Shown here in pieces: positions 55,171-64,000 of a stretch of DNA of 64,000 nucleotides (the stretch's first letter is position 1; each line of letters opens with the position of its first letter). The notes under the pieces are model-generated. The model was not told the origin of the DNA. It made no database searches and saw only the letters and a list, made by a program, of their open reading frames with translations. This DNA comes from Diogma glabrata (lineage: Eukaryota; Arthropoda; Insecta; Diptera; Cylindrotomidae), in contig OY856188.1 of assembly GCA_963693315.1 (NCBI GenBank), forward strand, positions 194,008,322-194,072,321. The letters are read 5' to 3'. Both the position numbers and the translations under genes were made by a program.

Positions 55171-55850
55171 ATTTATTTATTTATTAGGTAAAAGATGGCA
55201 AACAGGCCAAGGCCCAATTCCCGCACAGAAAGATGCATAGGAAAAACAATTCAAAAATACAAATTTTATTAATAAGATAAATTATGTAATAAAAATTAAA
55301 AATCCGACAAGGTACTTGACAAATTCTATAATTCGCGATAAACACCGATAGTTGTTCTAGCTGCTGTTAGTTTTTTTTAATATTTTCACCATCACCGTAA
55401 CAACTAACAATAGAGGCAATTAAAACATTTTCACACAACACGTGGGATTTGTAGAAATGGTGAAACCCGTTAACTTTATTTTTTTCTTTAAAATTTTATT
55501 TTAACAAAACTTTGAAGTAATGCAATTCCATATAATTTTCACTTTTAAATAACAATTAATATAACAATTTTACACAATTAATATAACAATTTTACAAAAT
55601 TAATACAACTTTATAACAATTTATGTTGTTTTACTTAAAGGCATGCTTCCAGTATTGATTTTAAAAATTGAAAAATCAATACTGGAAGTTTCCTCTAAGT
55701 AAGACAACATAAATTATTCCATGTAGATTGATATGAAAATTGATGACCTGTAAGACATTAATCAATCCAAGAGATCCAAGGTTCATAGCCAAAATTTCAA
55801 TATATTTTCACGACTTACAACAAAATGAAGGTTATTTTTATTTGTTTTAG
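55171..55850. other. End of intron 1; contains a 98-bp hairpin
   Basis: At 55618-55715, AATTTATGTTGT..TACTTA and CTTCCAGTATTGATTTT pair with AAAATCAATACTGGAAG and TAAGTAAGACAACATAAATT, a near-perfect stem-loop. It is likely a tiny MITE. A TTTATT tandem patch is at 55165-55185. No gene. Confidence 0.6.
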
Positions 55851-55960
55851 GTTTACAAACTTCCATCCAAATACGTATACGTTTACTAAAGCCCTTGCTG
55901 AACATACCGTCAACGATTTTAAGGAACGGGTTCCAGTTTTAATTCTTAGGCCATCTATTG
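55851..55960 (+). CDS. Fatty acyl-CoA reductase, exon 2 (YxxxK active site)
   Basis: The acceptor TTTGTTTTAG precedes the exon. It completes Lys199 and encodes FTNFHPNTYTFTKALAEHTV, holding Tyr208 and Lys212 of the YxxxK catalytic motif, then VLILRPSIV. It ends in phase 1 at ATTG|GTAATT. Splicing to exon 3 completes a Val codon. The match to FAR proteins is continuous across both junctions, which fixes the intron boundaries. Confidence 0.9.
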
Positions 55961-56013
55961 GTAATTATTAAAATATTTATCACAGAAAAGAAACTAAATA
56001 CTTTTTGTTACAG

Positions 56014-56858
56014 TTATTTCATCGATCGATGAACCCATCCCTGGCTGGTTAGATAATTTTAATGGACCAGTAGGTTTGTTAGTAGCATGTGGAATTGGAA
56101 TAAATCGAACAGTTTACGGTAATCCAGATACAGTGATGGATTTTACACCATGCGACACTGTTGTTAAAGGAATTCTTGTTTGTACTTGGAAACATGGCTT
56201 AATCAGCGAGGACACAAAAAATAACAATGTACAAATCCAAGAAAATACCAAAAAGTCTGTTGAAGTATATAATTGTGCCACAGCAAATGTTCGTTGCATA
56301 ACAATGCGTGAAGTTATTGACTTAGGCAGATCTTTGATGAGCGAGGTTCCATTAAACAAACTCTTATGGGCACCAGGTGGCAATATTACTTACAATCGCC
56401 CATTACATTTTATTAAATTTATACTTTTTCATATTCTGCCGGCATTTTTAATAGATTTTGTTTTGAAAATTAATGGGAGAAAACAATTTTTAGTACAACT
56501 ACAAAGAAAAATTTACACCGCAAACATGGCACTTGGTTATTTTATCATTAATAATTGGGAGTTTGCCAATCAAAAATTTTACTCTTTGAATAATGACTTG
56601 AAATATGAAGATTACATAGATTTTCAATTTAAAGATATAAAGCATCGAGATTTGAAAATGTATTTTAAAACATGCATTATTGGTGCTCGTCGTTATCTAT
56701 TAAATGAAGCAGATAAGGATATACCAAAGGCAAGGATAAATTATAACAGAATGTTTTATTTGGATAAATTTGTTAAATATCTTCTTCTAAGTTTAATTAT
56801 TTATGTTATTTCACTGGGATTTGGATTGAAGTTATCTTTTAGTGGAAAAGGAGTGTAA
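56014..56858 (+). CDS. Fatty acyl-CoA reductase, exon 3 (C-terminal half)
   Basis: Acceptor TTGTTACAG. It begins ISSIDEPIPGWLDNFNGPVG, the conserved EPxPGWxDNxxGP motif of FARs, then MDFTPCDTVVKGILVCTWKH. It continues into the C-terminal sterile-type domain (NYNRMFYLDKFVKY region) and a hydrophobic membrane segment near residues 488-508 (KYLLLSLIIYVISLGFGL), ending at TAA. AATAAA follows at about 56871. With exons 1 and 2 the protein is about 516 residues with all expected motifs and no stops, so it is probably functional. Its 3' end faces the DNAJC9-like gene about 200 bp away. Confidence 0.92.
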
Positions 56859-57055
56859 ATTATACTTTTCAATAAAATATATGGATTGCTTATGTTTTTT
56901 TTTGTTTTATTATAGGATTAATTGGTATTCATTACTCTAAAATAAACTGGTTCTTAATTTTAATTCATAAAAAAAAAATAACTAATCAAAAGGAAAAGAT
57001 TTCTTAATAAAGATCTTTTATAGTATTCAAATACATAAATTAAGATGCAGTAATA

Positions 57056-57992
57056 TTATTTGCTTCTACGCGATCTTGTATCAACTTTACCATCTCTAAC
57101 TTTATGCAAATTATCTTTCGTTGGATTCTTAAGTTTCTTAACATTTTTTGTAGTTGTTCCTGATGTTTTCGGTTTTTTTACGCTATTATCTATATACAAC
57201 TCATCATCATCATCTTCGTCACCGTATTTATCTAGAAGTTTTTGGAAAAATGATTCAGCTTTATTTGCTCGCTCCAACTGATTATTCTGAATTTGACTGG
57301 CTAAACTATCTTTTTTCTTTTTAATCTCCATTCTAGCCATTCTGGCTTCGCGAGCGTATTTCTTGTGTCGTTTAGTTTTTTTGTTGAGTGGTTCATTTGT
57401 AAAGGCTTTATATTCAGGAACTTCTCCATCTTTAATCATTTCACCGATGATTTTTGCAATTCTAGGTTCGTCTTCTACATCAAAAAAAGGAACACATTCC
57501 ATCATATAATCAATGCATCCTTTGCCTTGTAAATACGATTTTTTCACATCAGATTTCTCCAACTCTGATCCTTTATAACTTTTTTCATAATTATCGAGAT
57601 CTTCTTCGGAAATTGGTTTAAATAATTGACGAAATAAGTTTAAAAAGTCTGACAAAGCGCTACTTTCCTCATCATCATCAATGATACCTTTCTCATCATA
57701 CAAACTTCGTTTACCATCATCTATTAAAACATTATACAATTTTGAGAGTAACTTAAATTTTTCAGTAGCCTCTTCTTTCTCGGATTCTAATACTCGATCC
57801 GGGTGGACTTTCAATGATAATTTATAATACGCTTTTTTAACTAAACAATAAATTAAAAGTTAAATATATATACAAAAGGAAAACTTACTGCCTGCTACCT
57901 TCTTTTTCTTTTGATTTTTTTGGAATATCAAACAAAGTATACAAATTCTTCGTTCCAAAAAATTTTTCACATAACTCCAGTAAAGACGGCAT
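57056..57992 (-). CDS. DNAJC9: DNAJC9-like J-domain co-chaperone
   Basis: Exon 1 is 57992-57899 (MPSLLELCEKFFGTKNLYTL, then FDIPKKSKEKE). A 58-bp intron (57898-57841) follows; exon 2 is 57840-57056. The join makes ..KEVKKAYYKLSLKVHPDRV, with the HPD motif at residues 44-46 that stimulates Hsp70 ATPase. The product is 292 residues, a little longer than human DNAJC9. After the J domain come the middle region (LFRQLFKPISEEDLDNYEKS, YKGSELEKSDVKKSYLQGKG) and a Lys/Arg-rich, acidic-patch tail. DNAJC9 is known as a nuclear histone-binding heat-shock co-chaperone; that role is inferred here by homology. Use of the other GT nearby (GCA|GTAAGT) would bring in a stop, so the chosen donor is better. Confidence 0.9.
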
Positions 57993-58923
<931 letters not shown>

Positions 58924-58929
58924 TGCAAC

Positions 58930-59896
58930 TTCAATTTTGTTATTTAGAGAATCATCAATGTACCCTTCGGCAACAGTTGACGATTTCCAAAACCACCATG
59001 TCTCTTAAGGCAAGTCAAATCTGCACCTGTATCTACCAATATTGTAGCAGATGATCTGCGAAAACAGTGCCCTGTGTATTCTTTCGCATTTGGCAACTTC
59101 AAATAAGTAGCTACAGTTTGGGGCAATTTACCAAATTGATGTATGCCCACTACTTGTCTGTTACCTCTACCGTTTTTTAATTTGAAAAAGAATCGAGGGT
59201 TATCGAAATCAGTGGGACGTAATGCTTTGTGTCTACGATATATTTCGATATACACTTCATTTACAATAAATGATCTTGGTTTGTTTGTCTTGCTGACAGG
59301 AATGGTAATCAATATATTATTTCCAACTTCTTGAATGTCATTCAAATTTATTCGGCATAGTTCATCTTGACGACATGCGCCAGAAATTCCAAAAATTAAG
59401 GCAACCTAGAAAACAAATTTTTTGTAAATAAATAATGAGCGCGTACATATTAACATACTTTTGCCATTAAATATGTCTTATCTGGAGCATGTTCCATAAA
59501 TGATTCTATTTGTTGTTTCGTTAATATTTTGGACTTTTTAGGCTTATATCCATCTGACTGACGTTTCAGTAATGCGCGTAGTTTTTGATATTTGGATATA
59601 TCAACATTATTGTTAATGCTAAGCGTCGACCTCAGCATCGAATAGTTAGACCATAAGGTTGACGGTTTCATCTTTTGACATAAATCCGCAAAATATGCAA
59701 TTAAAGCATTTTCGGAAAATGAATTGGTCTCGTTATTTGTGCGATAATCCATAAAACGCTTGTATGCATTTTCGTACTTCTCTCTCGACTTCTGCGGCAA
59801 CAAATTTATTGTAGTCAATCTTGCCGTCTCCAAGATGCCAGGCGGAGTACCTGGGATTGAATTATCAGAATCGTTGTCCATTATTTTAAAATTCAA
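58930..59896 (-). pseudogene. Crypton-like tyrosine recombinase, two exons
   Basis: Exon 1 (59896-59459) encodes an N-terminal SAM-like DNA-binding domain (SREKYENAYKRFMDYR, NALIAYFADLCQ, ILTKQQIESFMEHAPDK). A 53-bp GT..AG intron follows; exon 2 starts at 59405 with ALIFGISGACRQDELCRINL, holding the first catalytic Arg. The HxxR motif is in [12 protein letters not shown]. Then comes LKRHGGFGN, where frame is lost by one base. The +1 frame just after that point carries VAEGYIDDS with the expected nucleophilic Tyr. The annotated frame thus ends early (58944) without it. This type of protein is known from Crypton transposons and from genes domesticated from them. A single frameshift suggests either a young pseudogene or a sequence error. 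Confidence 0.85.
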
Positions 59897-60098
59897 GTGC
59901 CCTACAAATTAGCAACGCGTATCGTTTGCTTTGACAGACATTTAAATAAATTGAAAACGCACGCGATTGTTATAATTCTAAGGTAACTTTGATAGTAAAA
60001 TCTATTGAAAATATAAATTGACAAATGTTGCGTATTTTAAAGAATATAATGAATAAAATTGATAATCTACGATATACTGCCGATTGGAGAAAAAATAG
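59897..60098. other. 5' side of the recombinase gene
   Basis: About 200 bp of sequence with CACGCGATTG and CGTATCG words, slightly GC-richer than the surroundings. It should hold the promoter of the recombinase if that gene was ever expressed in place. Confidence 0.3.
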
Positions 60099-60228
60099 TA
60101 GGTGTAACTCGTGGAAAAACTATAATTCCCGGACTCTTATGGTTGCTGGAACTCGGCTGACGCCTCGTCCCAGCAACTTCCATACTCGTCCGGGAATATA
60201 TCGTTTTTCCTACACGTTACACAATATA
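60099..60228. mobile_element. 130-bp near-perfect palindrome, GC-richer than surroundings
   Basis: The left half GTGTAACTCGTGGAAAAAC, TATAATTCCCGGACTCTTAT, GGTTGCTGGAAC pairs with the right half CCCAGCAACTTCCATACTCG, TCCGGGAATATATCG, TTTTTCCTACACGTTACAC. There are a handful of mismatches and almost no loop. It behaves like a miniature foldback element. Confidence 0.8.
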
Positions 60229-60659
60229 CTATTTTTGTTTATTTACAAGTAACAAAATAAATAAAATTTGAAGTAGAAGAAAAGAGAAAATTTTTTTTTT
60301 TAATTTTTATTCTAAATATGTGTATTAAATAGATACAAAACAGGCCAAAAAGAGAAACAAATTTAAAACATATATTTCTTATTCATTTGTTAAAATCTCA
60401 AATAGAAATTTTGTATATTTCTTTATTTTTAAATTCTCTTACACATTTTTGTGTTAAACGTTATTTCTCTAGTATACTACTCTATGGTACAGCCGAAAAG
60501 AATACAACAAAAGTTTTGGTACAGCATATTACAAAATATAAATCGATTACAAAATATAAAAGGTAGTATATATATTTTAAGTTTGATTTGACTGAAACAA
60601 CTGAAAAAAAGTCCAAGCGGCACGTATATCCGCTAGAAATAGGTAGATTTCGGGACCAG
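60229..60659. other. AT-rich, no gene seen
   Basis: Lies between the palindrome and the second microsatellite. No coding frame or recognisable repeat. Confidence 0.4.
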
Positions 60660-61713
<1,054 letters not shown>

Positions 61714-61723
61714 TACCCTCCAC

Positions 61724-64000
61724 TTAAGCCTGTTCGTCCCGAACAGGATCTAGCTCTCCTTTGTATAAGGCCAATCTTTCCAAATGTACTACTTTCGCTT
61801 TGCCTCGATGTCCTTTCTTAATTCTATAAACCACGTCATTCAACTTGGTTATAATGTTGTAAGGTCCTTCCCATGCAGCTTGCAGTTTTGGTGATAACCC
61901 TCGTTTTCGTTGTGGGTTGTGTAGCCATACTAATTGTCCTTCTTCAAAACCTTTATTATTAGATCGTATATCATATCGGGCTTTCATTCTATCACTGGTC
62001 AGTTGTATCTTCTGCCGAACAAGCTTGTGAATATCCTCAAGGTTCTCCCGGATTCGGTTGACGTATTCTTGCGCAGACAATGATGTTGATGGTACCGCTC
62101 CAAATTTGAGGTCACCAGGAAGTCTTAAATCACTTCCAAAAATAGTTTGAGCTGGTGTCATGGTCGTGGTGTCATGAACTGCTGATCTGTATGCCATCAA
62201 AAATAAAGGAATGTGTTGATCCCAGTTACGTTGATTCTTACTGACCACTTTTGCTAGAAATTCCTCCAAAGTAGCATTGAATCTCTCAACCATCCCATCT
62301 GACTGTGGGTGTGAAGCTGTCGTCCTCGTTTTGTTAATCCCCAGCATTTGACAAATTTCCTGGAATACAGCTGACTCGAAGTTCCGTCCCTGATCGGTGT
62401 GGATCTCCATAGGAACTCCATAGCGGCTGATCCAATTATTTATCACAGCTTCAGCGATTGTGGTTGCTTCCTGGTTGGGAATCGCACACACTTCCGGCCA
62501 CTTACTGAAGTAGTCCATGATCACAAGCACATATTTATTTTGATTATCCGTTGTTGGGAATGGTCCCGCTACATCCATTGCGATCCTTTCAAATGGAGCA
62601 CCTACATTGTATTGCTTCATTTTCCCATGATTTCTTCGTGCGGGTCCTTTCACCGCCGCACATTTATCGCATTTTTGACACCACTCTACAATTGATTGCC
62701 GAGTCCCCGACCAGTAAAACCGTTGTCGTATTTTTGCAAGAGTTTTGTTGATCCCAAGATGACCTCCACTCGTTCCTTCGTGATACTCTCTCAATACTGC
62801 TGGTATTTTCCCTTTTGGTACCACTGTAAGGGATTGCTTTATCTTGCCATCTGAGTTTTCCCATATTCTCTTTAGGCATCCATTCTCTAACTGGAGACTG
62901 TCCCATTGCGCCCAGTACGCCTTCAAAGTTGGAGTTTTATCAGAAATTTCTCCCCATACTGGTTTGCAACCCTTTTCCTTGAACTCGATGATGGGTGCAA
63001 GATCCGGATCTTCTAATTGATCTCTCCTTATGGCTTCAGCAGTCCATTCATCGTCAGGTAGCACTTGTAGTAATCGTACATCGATGGTGTTCTCCTTATT
63101 TTCTTGACGACTGCAATGCTTGCATTCAACTTGACAGGGTCGTCTCGATAATGCATCAGCGTTCCCATGTGCAGTACCCTTTCGATGTTCAATGTCCAAA
63201 TCGTACGCCTGCAACCGTTCGATCCAACGTGCTACTTGTCCCTCTGGATTTTTGAACTGGAGTAACCACCTTAACGCACCATGGTCAGTTCTGAGATGAA
63301 ATTTCTGACCATACAAGTATTTATGGAAATGTTTGACGGATTCCACAATAGCCAATAATTCCTTTCGAGTTACACAATAATTCCGCTCCGGCTTGGATAG
63401 CATTTTCGAGAAATAAGCTATCACCTTTTCCTGACCATCTATATTCTGCGACAAGACCCCTCCTATACCTTCATTACTGGCATCAGTATCCAAAATAAAC
63501 TGAACATTTGGTATAGGATAGGACAGAATTGGAGCCGTACATAATCTCTTTCGGAGCTCCACAAATGCTTGTTCTCGAGGTTCATTCCATTCAAATGCCT
63601 TATCTTTTCTGGTTAACTCATGCAGACTTGTGGCAACGTTGGCGAATCCTGACAAACCGTCTGTAATATGTGCACAATCCAAGGAAGCTTCGTAGTTCAT
63701 GTAGATTCTTTGGTCTTGGCCAGTTCATAACTGCTGCAATCTTGTCAGAATCTGTATGAATTCCCATTGCCGTAACCTTGTGTCCCAAATATTTTACTTC
63801 TTCCTTGAAAAGTGAACACTTTTTGGGACTTAACTTTAAACCTGCTGCTTGCAACCTTTCCAGTACCTCCGCCAAGTTCCTCAAGTGGTCATCAAAGTCT
63901 TTTCCCATGACGATGATGTCATCCAAATACACAAGGCATGTTTTCCAGTGCAAGCCTTTAAGTACCCGTTCCATTAATCTCTCGAAAGTTGCGGACGCGT
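61724..64000 (-). pseudogene. Gypsy (Ty3-type) pol: reverse transcriptase, RNase H, integrase (5' part outside window)
   Basis: The upstream frame (63974-63618, continuing off the edge) has the reverse transcriptase YLDDIIV catalytic motif, LSPKKCSLFKEEVKYLGH and LRSFLGLCTYYRRF. A frameshift near 63655 moves to the long frame 63700-61724. That frame has RNase H (FILDTDASNEGIGGVLSQ, LRTDHGALRWL), the integrase zinc region (GGHLGINKTL ... CQKCDKC), the core Asp in MDVAGPF, Asp in HTDQGRNF and Glu in SDGMVERFNAT, and the tail FEEGQLVWLHNPQRKRG. The long frame is fully open for over 650 codons, so this is a young copy with one break visible. Its LTR adjoins the (TA)n tract, which was probably its insertion site. 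Confidence 0.9.

Larger units (their letters stand above)
42618..55850 (+). other. FAR intron 1, about 13.2 kb, repeat-filled
   Basis: The intron begins GTAAGT and ends TTTGTTTTAG. It holds an inverted-repeat element (43376-46100), one arm of a larger inverted repeat, a foldback MITE, a hairpin, a dispersed repeat with a nested tRNA-like retroposon, two RTE pieces, a near-complete solo LTR and a jockey-like LINE piece. All coding relics in it are dead. The other two junctions of the gene are compact: intron 2 is only 53 bp. Confidence 0.85.

Noticed and set aside
57056..57814. DNAJC9-like protein starting at 57814
   Set aside because: That start is an internal Leu codon just before the HPD motif; the J domain needs the upstream exon, which is present with a good splice site and ATG at 57992.
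62399..63255. Plus-strand frames within the gypsy pol gene
   Set aside because: Antisense shadows of the integrase and RNase H regions.

Overview
The window is AT-rich eukaryotic DNA, most likely from an insect. The evidence is a secreted-type ferritin heavy chain with introns, a fatty acyl-CoA reductase (FAR) gene, short introns with GT..AG ends, and a repeat complement typical of arthropods: RTE- and jockey-like LINEs, copia and gypsy LTR elements, hAT, piggyBac, Crypton-like and Penelope-like remnants. The order of insect cannot be fixed from this sequence.

Only three loci look like intact host genes. (1) The last two exons of a ferritin heavy-chain homologue lie at 6445-7097 (+); its signal-peptide exon was not found. 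(2) A FAR gene runs 42022-56858 (+) in three exons, with a first intron of about 13.2 kb packed with repeats. (3) A DNAJC9-type J-domain protein lies at 57992-57056 (-) and converges on the FAR gene. All else that codes is transposon debris.

Layout. 1-5 kb: foldback elements, a three-copy 285-bp tandem repeat and a MITE. 6.4-7.1 kb: ferritin. 7.6-11.6 kb: RTE, jockey-like LINE and hAT scraps. 11.66-14.3 kb: a copia element with a 5' LTR and primer site but no reverse transcriptase. 14.5-18.1 kb: a jockey-like LINE split by a complete, internally deleted piggyBac-like element with TTAA flanks. 18.5-31.8 kb: one 13.3-kb hAT insertion with an exact 8-bp target duplication, acting as a container for at least seven further insertions. 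33.5-35.8 kb: a gypsy remnant. 38.2-40.5 kb: two LTRs of a second gypsy family and an arm of a large inverted repeat. 42.0-56.9 kb: FAR with foldback elements, a dispersed repeat carrying a tRNA-like retroposon, LINE pieces and a near-complete solo LTR in its intron. 58.5-61.1 kb: a Crypton-like tyrosine recombinase between two (TA)n tracts of about 400 bp. 61.1-64.0 kb: the 3' part of a gypsy element inserted at the edge of the second (TA)n tract.

The most unusual object is a 2,856-bp element at 21725-24580 with long terminal inverted repeats. It sits inside a second hAT transposase gene; removing it with one copy of a 3-bp target duplication rejoins the hAT reading frame. Its cargo gene is not a standard DDE transposase by eye. 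It carries a conserved-looking GGLHIE block, a DQAHEQ block and an eight-cysteine tail, and I infer it may belong to the poorly described Academ group.
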